A stretch of DNA of 12,759 nucleotides from Lachnospiraceae bacterium UBA3821 (GCA_002368865.1 DFDT01000134.1:1-12759), one strand, 5' to 3'; shown: positions 1 to 5,217, counted from the first letter of the stretch. Translations and numbers: made by a program. The notes: generated by a model not told the origin, from the letters alone.

Positions 1-191
1 AGAACAGCGAGAGACTTTCCTGGACTTTCGAGGAGGTTGATCAGAAGTTGCAGGGCATCATGGTTAATATCTTCCACAATCTGGATGATGCTGCGAAGAA
101 GTACGGTATGGAGGGCAACTATGTAGCAGGCGCTAACATCGCAGGCTTCTTAAAGGTTGCTGAGGCTATGACCGCACAGGGTATTGTGTAA
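1..191 (+). CDS. gdhA: Glutamate dehydrogenase, C-terminal end (partial)
   Basis: Only the last 63 codons are in the window, reading from base 3 to a TAA at 189-191. The protein makes glutamate from 2-oxoglutarate and ammonia, usually with NADPH in this family. The visible tail has the pattern SWTFEEVDQKL, then IMVNIFHN, then GNYVAGANIAGFLKVAEAM, which I recognise as the C-terminal helices of the hexameric bacterial Glu/Leu/Phe/Val dehydrogenase family. The catalytic residues lie upstream, outside the window. The gene ends just before a hairpin at 229-270 and converges on the next gene. Identification rests on recall of the family's C-terminus, not on an alignment. Confidence 0.85.
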   Translation, partial: NSERLSWTFEEVDQKLQGIMVNIFHNLDDAAKKYGMEGNYVAGANIAGFLKVAEAMTAQGIV

Positions 192-228
192 AACCTTACC
201 GCCATCAGATATAAGATAAGAATAAAAG

Positions 229-270
229 AATCCCCGAATTGTGCACAGCAGCGCAGTTCGGGGATTTATT
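229..270. terminator. Bidirectional intrinsic terminator between convergent genes
   Basis: AATCCCCGAATTG (229-241) pairs with CAGTTCGGGGATT (254-266), 13 bp with one G-U wobble. On the plus strand the stem is followed by a T-rich stretch (TTTATTAAT). On the minus strand the flank reads TTCTTTTATTCTT, so it can end both the glutamate dehydrogenase transcript and the opposing gene at 290-1414. Confidence 0.8.
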
Positions 271-289
271 AATGAGTAAAAGTGTTATT

Positions 290-1414
290 TTATTCCGCAT
301 TCAGCTTAAACTTCATCACCACCGGATTGTGATCCGTATACTGATACGCGGTATCAATGTTTTGCACATACTCGCAGGTCACGTTGTCTGAGACGATGAA
401 ACCGTCCAGGATGACGGTGAAACTGTCTGCCGAATAAGGAATATTGGTGTAACGCGTGGAGGACACCATGCCTTCGGCGTAATCCGTGCATTTCCGGAAG
501 CCTTCCGGTATGATCTCATCGGGGAACGGATTGCACCAGCTGTAAATCTTGTCTGTTCCGGGATTGAAGTATTCCCTGGAGTTCACCAGGAAGTCATGGT
601 TGAAGTCGCCGCCGCAGATCACATAATTGCCCTTGTCATATTCCTTTTTCATATCTTCAAACAACATCTCCAGCTGAGCATTGCCCTGGGCAGCGTCTGT
701 GCCGTAGGCGGAGAGATGCGTGTTGATCAGGATCAATTCTTTGCCGTTTTCCACCGGGATTCGGGAGATGGAGTAGCAGCGGTCCAGATCCAGGATCTTC
801 TTGACACCTGTTGCAATCGGAAGACTTCTTCTGAGAGAAGAAGTGATTTCAAAACGGCTTTCCGTCAACAGTCCGGAATTGGAGGCGCCGTGAGGCGCGG
901 TCAGGGGATACATCAGGTAAGCGGAATGATAGTTCGGCGCGAACACACTGTCGTAAGTGCCGTATGCGTCAAATTTGTCTGTCAAAAGTTTCGCCTCGTC
1001 CACGTGATGACTTCTGGTGGAATCGGTGTCCACCTCCTGAAAAAGCGTGAAATCCGGTGCGTAGGATAGCGCCACATCGCCGGTGCCGTTCACACAGGTC
1101 AGGACACTCTCTTTGGAGCGGGCGCGGCTTTCCTTGCCCTCGTCCATGAAGAAGGTGAAATCGGCGGTGTAAGCGCCGAAACCGATATTGTAGGTGACAA
1201 TGGTGTACTCCTGGTCGGTTTTGGCAGGCTGGTCGGAATTGCCTTTCACCTCTAGCGGTACATTATCCTTGATACGGGAATAGGTGAGAAAGACGTATGC
1301 CACATAGCCGACCACCACGAGAAGGCCTACTCCAGCGACTCCGAGAGGTGCTTTCCACCACTTGGTTTTTGGGGGAGACTGGGCTTCCGGGGGATTTGAT
1401 CTTTGACGTTTCAT
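290..1414 (-). CDS. Membrane-anchored endonuclease/exonuclease/phosphatase family protein
   Basis: 374 residues. A basic, proline-rich N-terminus is followed by one transmembrane segment (about 23-43), with the rest predicted outside the membrane. The remainder is a DNase I-like metal-dependent phosphodiesterase/phosphatase fold (EEP superfamily). Visible motifs are TYNIGFG (metal-site Asn76), FQEVD (metal ligand Glu127), NTHLSAY (His233), GGDFNHD (Asp270, Asn272) and TDHNP (Asp361-His362, the catalytic pair), so the active site appears complete. The family includes nucleases, sphingomyelinases and inositol phosphatases, and the substrate cannot be told from sequence. The start ATG (minus strand, ending at 1414) has an AGGAG site about 12 bases upstream. 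The gene is monocistronic, with its own promoter at 1462-1490 and a shared terminator at 229-270. Confidence 0.85.
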   Translation of the reverse strand: MKRQRSNPPEAQSPPKTKWWKAPLGVAGVGLLVVVGYVAYVFLTYSRIKDNVPLEVKGNSDQPAKTDQEYTIVTYNIGFGAYTADFTFFMDEGKESRARSKESVLTCVNGTGDVALSYAPDFTLFQEVDTDSTRSHHVDEAKLLTDKFDAYGTYDSVFAPNYHSAYLMYPLTAPHGASNSGLLTESRFEITSSLRRSLPIATGVKKILDLDRCYSISRIPVENGKELILINTHLSAYGTDAAQGNAQLEMLFEDMKKEYDKGNYVICGGDFNHDFLVNSREYFNPGTDKIYSWCNPFPDEIIPEGFRKCTDYAEGMVSSTRYTNIPYSADSFTVILDGFIVSDNVTCEYVQNIDTAYQYTDHNPVVMKFKLNAE

Positions 1415-1440
1415 TTTAACAAGCTGCTCCTTTTGTATTT

Positions 1441-1468
1441 GTATGATAAGAATTATGGTTTATCATAC
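1441..1468. promoter_or_regulatory. Inverted repeat, possible operator over the EEP promoter
   Basis: GTATGATAA (1441-1449) and TTATCATAC (1460-1468) form a perfect 9-bp inverted repeat with a 10-base centre. One arm contains the -10 box of the minus-strand promoter, and the other lies just past the expected transcription start. This is the position expected for a repressor operator, although a 5' UTR hairpin is also possible. No binding protein can be named. Confidence 0.5.
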
Positions 1469-1490
1469 CACAGATTTGGAAGATTGACAA
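1462..1490 (-). promoter_or_regulatory. Sigma-A promoter of the EEP-family gene
   Basis: On the minus strand, -35 TTGTCA (plus 1485-1490) and -10 TATGAT (plus 1462-1467) are separated by exactly 17 bases. The -10 lies about 50 bases upstream of the start codon of the minus-strand gene ending at 1414. Confidence 0.7.
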
Positions 1491-1541
1491 ATTATATGTT
1501 GGGATTGTAACATGCGGATTGAGAAATGAAAAATTTTCATG

Positions 1542-1570
1542 TTGACATTAAAATATGGATTTTATATAAT
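1542..1570 (+). promoter_or_regulatory. Consensus sigma-A promoter driving the tandem-repeat RNA
   Basis: A perfect -35 TTGACA (1542-1547) and a perfect -10 TATAAT (1565-1570) with a 17-base spacer. This is the strongest promoter in the window. The transcript should start near 1577, immediately before the first RNA hairpin, and not next to the protein gene at 1799. Confidence 0.85.
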
Positions 1571-1576
1571 AATATT

Positions 1577-1726
1577 ACAGACAGACATCTGTCGGGGTGT
1601 GCTGACACCTTAAAAATCTGACACTTTAGCCGATAATAGTAGGTCGGCAAGTTGGGGAGCAACAGAAAAATCTCCGCAGATAAACCGCAGGCGTAAGGCG
1701 GAAGGTTGGCAGACAACAGAAAAATC
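1577..1726 (+). repeat. Three degenerate 54-nt direct repeats with paired hairpins
   Basis: Units end at 1618, 1672 and 1726, so the period is exactly 54 both times. Unit 1 is cut at its 5' end by the promoter. Unit 1 hairpins: GACAG/CTGTC (1580-1584, 1589-1593) and GGTGT/ACACC (1596-1609). Unit 2: GCCGA/TCGGC (1629-1633, 1644-1648) and GTTG/CAAC (1651-1663). Unit 3: CCGC/GCGG (1685-1688, 1698-1701) and GTTG/CAAC (1705-1717). Units 2 and 3 are nearly identical over their last 20 bases, while unit 1 differs in sequence but keeps the pairing. Confidence 0.75.
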
Positions 1727-1743
1727 AGCATAGCAGAGAAGTG

Positions 1744-1776
1744 AAAAGGTTGTCCGATTGATTGGACAGCCTTTTT
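1744..1776 (+). terminator. Intrinsic terminator between repeat RNA and nuclease gene
   Basis: AAAAGGTTGTCC (1744-1755) pairs with GGACAGCCTTTT (1764-1775), a 12-bp stem with one G-U pair and an 8-base loop, running into five Ts (1772-1776). The nuclease gene has its own ribosome binding site downstream but no promoter that I can see between, so its expression probably depends on read-through. Confidence 0.85.
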
Positions 1777-1798
1777 GTGTGCTTAAAAAGGAGTATTA

Positions 1799-2455
1799 AT
1801 GGCAAAATGTGATAAAAAATCTGCATTAAAAATTATTATAGGTGCGGCTAAGGCATACGATTTGAAAATGAACAATAAGCATTTCCTTATTGTTTACCGT
1901 GATAGAGCCATGATAAAAACTGCATGTGTAGGATTTCGTGATATGAATTTTATGCATTTGACGGGAGTTCAAACAAATCTGTCAGCGCAGCAATTTTATT
2001 CAGCCTGTCTAAGTGGAAAACTTTCCGAAAAAGATTTTGAACTTGATCATAAAGGAAAAGTGCAACAGAAATTGGTCGCACTTCCATATCTTGCGGATTT
2101 GCTCTATAATCCCTGTATGATAGGTAATTTTATTAACAGTGGAATTTACATCAAAGCAGATTATTTTATAGGAAATACGAAAGCTGTGTTGAGTGTAGGA
2201 TTTAAAACAGGTAAGTATACGGACTATCCAGTAACGCTTTATCGTGAAGATATAAGACATCTTTCACAACCTACAAACAAGGTGCATGCTATTTTTGTAA
2301 AAAATTTTAAAGAAGATTTTTATAGTAAATGTGCATATTTGTCTAAAGGTCAAGAAATAAACAGCCTATTAATTGCAGAAAATATAAGAAAGTTAATCAT
2401 AAAGGATGGCTGTTCTTTCGGTACTTCAGCGGCGGAACCCCGATCGCTTTCTTAA
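1799..2455 (+). CDS. PBECR4-like nuclease, candidate type III toxin
   Basis: 218 residues. I place it, with moderate confidence, in the PBECR4 family (phage Barnase-EndoU-ColicinE5/D-RelE-like nucleases), predicted RNases of mobile elements. Supporting landmarks are VGFRDMNFMHLTGV (44-57), with His53 a possible catalytic residue, then ADYFIGNTKAVLSVGF (120-135) and LYREDIRHL (147-155). No signal peptide or membrane segment is seen, so it should act in the cytoplasm. The start ATG follows AAAAAGGAG (1785-1793) by five bases. The gene is much more AT-rich than its neighbours, suggesting transfer. The last 19 or so residues are read antisense to the 3' end of the AraC gene, so the native C-terminus may have been lost or replaced at an insertion joint. 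Upstream lies the repeat RNA with its terminator. Another intracellular RNase-like family remains possible. Confidence 0.65.
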   Translation: MAKCDKKSALKIIIGAAKAYDLKMNNKHFLIVYRDRAMIKTACVGFRDMNFMHLTGVQTNLSAQQFYSACLSGKLSEKDFELDHKGKVQQKLVALPYLADLLYNPCMIGNFINSGIYIKADYFIGNTKAVLSVGFKTGKYTDYPVTLYREDIRHLSQPTNKVHAIFVKNFKEDFYSKCAYLSKGQEINSLLIAENIRKLIIKDGCSFGTSAAEPRSLS

Positions 2456-3230
2456 ACGCGTCACAAAAATAGTTGCTGTTGTGGTATCCGCACTGGTAGG
2501 CCACCTGCGAAATAGGCAGGTTTGTGTCCAATAGGAGCTGTTGGGCATGAGAAATCTTTATTTCAGACAGAAAAGCAGAGTAGGAAGTATCAAATGCCTG
2601 CTTGAACAGTCGGGACAGATAGGCGCCGGAAATATGGACTGCGGCGGCTGTTTCCTCCAGGGAGGGATCTTCCGCATAATGATGCTGGATATAGCTTAAA
2701 GCATGCAGCAGAGGTTGGTGCTTTTGGCGCAGCAGAATATCAGGGGCGGGAGCCTGTCCACGCAGCGCAGTTACGAACAGATAGATCACCAGGCTTTCAA
2801 TCATATCGTTGGAATAGCCGTCATAATGTGCCCATTCTTCTTCAATCTGTGCCATGATCGCACGTACTTTCTCATCTGCTTCAGGAGTCAGGGTAATGCT
2901 CACCTGTTCGTATAGCATATCAAAGGCTTCCTTTCCCACAACCCGGATGATATGGTCGGTTACGGATTCCCGGAATTTAATTTCGATATTTTCATAAAGT
3001 CCCTCGGAAATGTGCGTGGTGCGATGAAAGAGATTTTTGTGCATAAACTGAATGGTGCCTGGGTGCACGATCACGGTCTTGTCCGGGGTGATGATCAGGC
3101 GGTCGCCGGCGACCATATAGCCCACGCCATACATCGTGTTATAGACATCAGCGGTAGCCATGGAGAAATGGTTATCGCGTTTTTTGTGGTTTACTTTGAA
3201 ATTATAGCCTGCGGGAATGGGGTATGCCAT
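2397..3230 (-). CDS. AraC-family transcriptional regulator
   Basis: 277 residues. The N-terminal part (about 10-150) looks like the cupin-type AraC ligand-binding domain. The C-terminal part (about 175-273) carries the two helix-turn-helix motifs of AraC/XylS proteins: the first around LEETAAAVHISGAYLSRLF (191-209), the second around ISQVAYQCGYHNSNYFCDAF (240-259), ending in the family signature IGVPPLKYR. The ligand is unknown; many relatives respond to sugars. The start ATG follows AAGGA at about 7 bases (minus strand), with a promoter at 3263-3291. It is divergent from the pyridoxal kinase gene and may share control of the intervening region. Its last 59 bases overlap the nuclease gene on the opposite strand. 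Confidence 0.9.
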   Translation of the reverse strand: MAYPIPAGYNFKVNHKKRDNHFSMATADVYNTMYGVGYMVAGDRLIITPDKTVIVHPGTIQFMHKNLFHRTTHISEGLYENIEIKFRESVTDHIIRVVGKEAFDMLYEQVSITLTPEADEKVRAIMAQIEEEWAHYDGYSNDMIESLVIYLFVTALRGQAPAPDILLRQKHQPLLHALSYIQHHYAEDPSLEETAAAVHISGAYLSRLFKQAFDTSYSAFLSEIKISHAQQLLLDTNLPISQVAYQCGYHNSNYFCDAFKKAIGVPPLKYRKNSHPL

Positions 3231-3262
3231 GGCGAGTTCCTTTCGTTTTTTATGCTTAATTT

Positions 3263-3291
3263 ATTCTATGTCATATTTTCTGAGAAAACAA
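3263..3291 (-). promoter_or_regulatory. Probable promoter of the AraC-family gene
   Basis: Minus strand: -35 TTGTTT (plus 3286-3291) and -10 TAGAAT (plus 3263-3268) with a 17-base spacer, about 30 bases upstream of the start codon. Confidence 0.55.
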
Positions 3292-3346
3292 GCGATAACA
3301 ATAAAAAATTAGAGGTTTTCTTATAAAAAGAAACAGAAATTACAGA

Positions 3347-3365
3347 GAACATATTGCACATGTTC
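3347..3365. promoter_or_regulatory. Inverted repeat overlapping the -35 of the kinase promoter
   Basis: GAACAT (3347-3352) and ATGTTC (3360-3365) form a perfect 6-bp inverted repeat around a 7-base centre that contains most of the -35 box. It is placed as an operator between divergent genes. The neighbouring AraC protein is one candidate binder, although AraC proteins more often use direct repeats. Confidence 0.4.
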
Positions 3366-3382
3366 CGAGTAAAGGGTATCTT
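3354..3382 (+). promoter_or_regulatory. Probable promoter of the pyridoxal kinase gene
   Basis: -35 TTGCAC (3354-3359) and -10 TATCTT (3377-3382) separated by 17 bases, giving a start near 3389 and a leader of about 30 bases before the GTG at 3419. Confidence 0.55.
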
Positions 3383-3418
3383 TATTGTGTGAGTATTAAG
3401 AAAAATGGAGGAACCAAA

Positions 3419-4273
3419 GTGAAACGTATTGCACTGATCAACGATCTGTCCGGGCTGGGGAAGTGTTCGCTAACGGCGGCAATCCCGGTGATCTCGGCAA
3501 TGGGACTGCAGGCTTGTCCGCTGCCTACGGCTGTTTTGTCGGCACAGACCGGATTTGAAGGATATTATTTTGATGATTATACCGATCGCATGAATCGGAT
3601 CACAGATCATTGGGACAAGATGGAGATGTCGTTTGACGGCATTGCGTCAGGTTATCTGGGAAACGCCAGGCAGATTGAAAATCTGTTGTATTTTCTGGAA
3701 AAATTTCATGGAACAAATACGATTTTTCTGGCAGATCCGGTGCTGGGGGACAACGGAAAATTGATCAAGTCCTTTTCTCAGGAGTTGTTGCAGACCATGC
3801 GGAAGCTGACAAAGAAGGCAGATGTCATTACGCCGAATCTGACAGAGTTGTGTCTGTTGGCCGGGGCGGATTATGCGGCACTGTTTGCACACAGTGCGGA
3901 TGAGGACTACCTGTCGCGGATTGCGGAGACGGCACGGAAATTGTTTGTCGGGGCAGAACGTTTGCAGAACATTATTGTCACCGGTATTGTGACTAGGAAA
4001 GCAGAAGGGGAGTATATCGGCAATTTAGTCGTCACGGCTTTAGATGACCGGTATTCTTATTTTGAGGCTGTATATAACGGCAGGAGTTTTTCAGGCACTG
4101 GGGATTTATTTGCGTCGGTGGTCATCGGCGGTTTGGTAAAAGGACAAACTGCAGCGGATACCGTACAGCTTGCAATGAAATTTTTGCAGCCGGCGATAGA
4201 GGACGCAATGAGAGAGAATGTTCCGAGAGACCATGGAGTATGCTTTGAAAAGTATCTGAAATTTTTGATTTGA
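3419..4273 (+). CDS. pdxK: Pyridoxal/pyridoxamine kinase family protein
   Basis: 284 residues of the ribokinase-fold vitamin kinase group. It is expected to phosphorylate pyridoxal, pyridoxamine or pyridoxine at the 5' hydroxyl with ATP (B6 salvage), in the cytoplasm. The N-terminus IALINDLSGLGKCSLTAAIP and the following PLPTAVLSAQTGFEGY are typical of PdxK/PdxY proteins. SGTGD (225-229) is the anion-hole motif with the catalytic Asp229, and the ATP-site stretch DVITPNLTE lies in mid-protein. The start is the GTG at 3419, seven bases after GGAGG (3407-3411). The upstream in-frame GTG at 3389 has no such site and would lie at the transcription start. Some relatives phosphorylate hydroxymethylpyrimidine instead, which sequence alone does not exclude. 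Confidence 0.87.
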   Translation: MKRIALINDLSGLGKCSLTAAIPVISAMGLQACPLPTAVLSAQTGFEGYYFDDYTDRMNRITDHWDKMEMSFDGIASGYLGNARQIENLLYFLEKFHGTNTIFLADPVLGDNGKLIKSFSQELLQTMRKLTKKADVITPNLTELCLLAGADYAALFAHSADEDYLSRIAETARKLFVGAERLQNIIVTGIVTRKAEGEYIGNLVVTALDDRYSYFEAVYNGRSFSGTGDLFASVVIGGLVKGQTAADTVQLAMKFLQPAIEDAMRENVPRDHGVCFEKYLKFLI

Positions 4274-4298
4274 CTTTATGATAATGTAGGATTATAAT
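4270..4298 (+). promoter_or_regulatory. Strong sigma-A promoter of the antisense RNA
   Basis: -35 TTGACT (4270-4275), which overlaps the kinase stop codon, and a perfect -10 TATAAT (4293-4298) with a 17-base spacer. No ORF follows closely, so it should drive a short untranslated RNA. Confidence 0.75.
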
Positions 4299-4304
4299 AT
4301 GTTT

Positions 4305-4400
4305 AACAAGACAGCCGGAAGGTGAGTGCATTCACCCGTCCCGGCGAATAGACTTTTAAGAAATAGCCGTCTACTTTTGGAGAGCAGGACGGCTATTTCA
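4305..4400 (+). ncRNA. Putative antisense antitoxin RNA (RatA-type), about 95 nt
   Basis: The RNA runs from the promoter at 4270-4298 to the hairpin at 4361-4398. Its 5' part folds as a nested stem: GCCGG/CCGGC (4314-4318, 4341-4345) enclosing GGTGA/TCACC (4321-4325, 4332-4336). Its 3' end is antisense to the end of a tiny hydrophobic ORF on the other strand (4393-4455). Convergent, 3'-overlapping toxin mRNA and antitoxin RNA is the arrangement of type I systems such as txpA/ratA and bsrG/SR4. From recall, related Clostridia loci for holin-like toxins carry a similar GGCTATTT hairpin and a similar GGTGA/TCACC stem, but I could not check this. A simple pdxK-downstream sRNA is the alternative. 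Confidence 0.5.
4361..4398. terminator. Perfect 11-bp hairpin, bidirectional terminator
   Basis: AAATAGCCGTC (4361-4371) and GACGGCTATTT (4388-4398) pair without a mismatch around a 16-base loop. The T-tracts are short on both strands (TATTTC), so termination is probable but not certain. On the minus strand the stem begins in the stop codon of the small hydrophobic ORF. Confidence 0.6.
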
Positions 4401-4455
4401 TATGTGTAATATTCAGAATTTCGATGACAATCAATACAAACGATTTGTAGAACAT
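4393..4455 (-). pseudogene. Remnant of a small hydrophobic type I toxin gene
   Basis: A 20-codon reading frame on the minus strand encodes a hydrophobic peptide with the core FVLIVIEILNI, ending Met-Lys-stop, with the TAG inside the hairpin stem. Holin-like type I toxins are typically 30-35 residues, end in Lys/Arg just before such a hairpin, and have a strong ribosome binding site. Here the frame is short, a TGA lies two codons upstream, and no ribosome binding site or promoter is evident. I therefore read it as decayed. It could also be a chance frame. Confidence 0.35.
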
Positions 4456-4506
4456 AACTCATTGGATGTCAAATAATCTGAGAAAATCAATGTAATTCAA
4501 AAATAA

Positions 4507-4539
4507 TTGGAGTTTTTCCCTTGTAAAAAGGTTTATAAT
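4507..4539 (+). promoter_or_regulatory. Possible promoter with long spacer, start of the 4756-5773 operon
   Basis: A perfect -10 TATAAT (4534-4539) lies 21 bases after TTGGAG (4507-4512). The spacer contains a small inverted repeat CCTT/AAGG (4519-4522, 4528-4531). Overlong spacers with internal symmetry are a feature of MerR-regulated promoters, but the arms here are only four bases. No other promoter is evident before the kinase-like gene. Confidence 0.35.
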
Positions 4540-4547
4540 GGATTTTT

Positions 4548-4727
4548 GAGGAGACTTTAAGGAGGCATCAGACAAGGGCCAAGTGCAATGAATTTGGTGA
4601 GGAAGAGATGCGCAAGTGGTGGAGAGAGAAGGACTTCGCAAAGGAATTGAAGGAAAAGAGTATTCCAGCAGAGCAAGATAAGGAAAGTATTGTAGAGGAT
4701 ATTTACAATGCGGTATTAAATGGGTAA
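4548..4727 (+). pseudogene. Decayed gene, C-terminal remnant of unknown function
   Basis: An open frame runs from 4548 to a TAA at 4725-4727 but has no start codon before the ATG at 4608, which would give 39 residues: MRKWWREKDFAKELKEK and so on, ending VEDIYNAVLNG. A good ribosome binding sequence, AAGGAGG (4559-4565), lies upstream with no start codon at a usable distance, as if the true 5' end has been lost. The encoded stretch is charged and probably helical. I do not recognise a family. If translated from 4608 it is a 39-residue protein leading the operon. Confidence 0.35.
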
Positions 4728-4755
4728 ACAGATCAGTTTGTGGAGGTGTATCGAG

Positions 4756-5217
4756 ATGAAAATACACATTATAGGAGGCAGTGGCAGTGGAAAGACTTTT
4801 CTTGCCGAGAAACTTTCAAAAGAACATAGCCTGCCACACTATGATCTGGATGATATTATGTGGGACAATCAATCAGACACTTATGGTGTGAAGCGGGATA
4901 TGGAGGAGCGAAAGAAACTTCTTGACGAGATATTGCAGAACGAGGATTGGATTATTGAGGGTGTCTACTACAAATGGTGTAAACAATGTTTTGCCGATGC
5001 TGATAAAATATATTTATTGAATGTGCCACGGTATCAATACAGATATCGCATTATACGCAGATTTATCAGAAGAAAACTCGGCGTAGAACGAGGAAAAAAG
5101 GAGACACTCAAGTCTTTGTGCAACCTTCTGAAATGGGCGGATGAATATCAGGAGAAAGACATGGTCCAGATCAGAAAGATACTTGTACCCTATTCGGATA
5201 AGGTGATTGAGAAATAG
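4756..5217 (+). CDS. Small P-loop NTPase, adenylate kinase/FlaR-like
   Basis: 153 residues. The Walker A motif GGSGSGKT occupies residues 7-14, followed by HYDLDDIMWD (28-37) and IIEGVYYKW (66-74). This pattern is typical of the small nucleotide-kinase-like proteins often annotated as DNA topology modulation protein FlaR or AAA-type shikimate/adenylate kinase relatives. The later part is rich in Arg and Lys (LID-like RRFIRRK). The substrate is unknown and the FlaR name carries little functional meaning. The ATG at 4756 is chosen because GGAGG (4742-4746) lies nine bases upstream; an in-frame ATG at 4720 lacks this and overlaps the remnant before it. The gene is AT-rich and is followed after 16 bases by the signal peptidase gene, so the two are likely co-transcribed. 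Confidence 0.75.
   Translation: MKIHIIGGSGSGKTFLAEKLSKEHSLPHYDLDDIMWDNQSDTYGVKRDMEERKKLLDEILQNEDWIIEGVYYKWCKQCFADADKIYLLNVPRYQYRYRIIRRFIRRKLGVERGKKETLKSLCNLLKWADEYQEKDMVQIRKILVPYSDKVIEK

Larger units (their letters stand above)
1577..1776 (+). ncRNA. Structured tandem-repeat RNA, candidate type III RNA antitoxin
   Basis: About 200 nt run from a consensus promoter to an intrinsic terminator, with no plausible ORF on the plus strand. The RNA holds three degenerate 54-nt units, each with two small hairpins followed by a conserved AAAAATC (1612-1618, 1666-1672, 1720-1726). The terminator ends 22 bases before the ATG of the nuclease gene at 1799. Known type III systems (ToxIN, AbiQ, CptIN, TenpIN) have a repeat RNA, then a leaky terminator, then an endoribonuclease gene, with the toxin cutting the precursor at A-rich sites into single antitoxin units. 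The match in layout is seen; the function is inferred. A transcription-attenuating leader or a free-standing sRNA are the alternatives. I do not recognise it as any riboswitch family. Confidence 0.6.

Noticed and set aside
596..1069. Plus-strand frame inside the EEP-family gene
   Set aside because: It is antisense to the conserved catalytic motifs and shows no domain or ribosome binding site.
1577..1726. Short CRISPR array
   Set aside because: The units are contiguous 54-nt degenerate repeats with no constant repeat plus variable spacer pattern, only the 3' portion is well conserved, and no cas genes are nearby.
1537..1731. 64-residue minus-strand frame with an 18-residue periodicity (LLSANLPPYACG, LLLPNLPTYYYR)
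   Set aside because: The periodicity is a by-product of the 54-nt RNA repeat (54 = 3 x 18) read antisense. There is no ribosome binding site, and the plus-strand promoter, compensatory stem changes and terminator explain the region better as RNA.
1577..1776. Riboswitch controlling the nuclease gene
   Set aside because: Tandem hairpin units of equal length do not match any riboswitch I know, and the downstream gene is not metabolic. Attenuation by the terminator remains possible but fits the type III model equally well.
1779..2460. Transposon or integron ends around the nuclease cassette
   Set aside because: I found no terminal inverted repeats, target-site duplication or recombinase gene in the window, although the composition shift suggests transfer.
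3389..3418. Upstream GTG start for the pyridoxal kinase
   Set aside because: It coincides with the predicted transcription start and has no ribosome binding site. The GTG at 3419 is correctly placed after GGAGG and gives the family's normal N-terminus.
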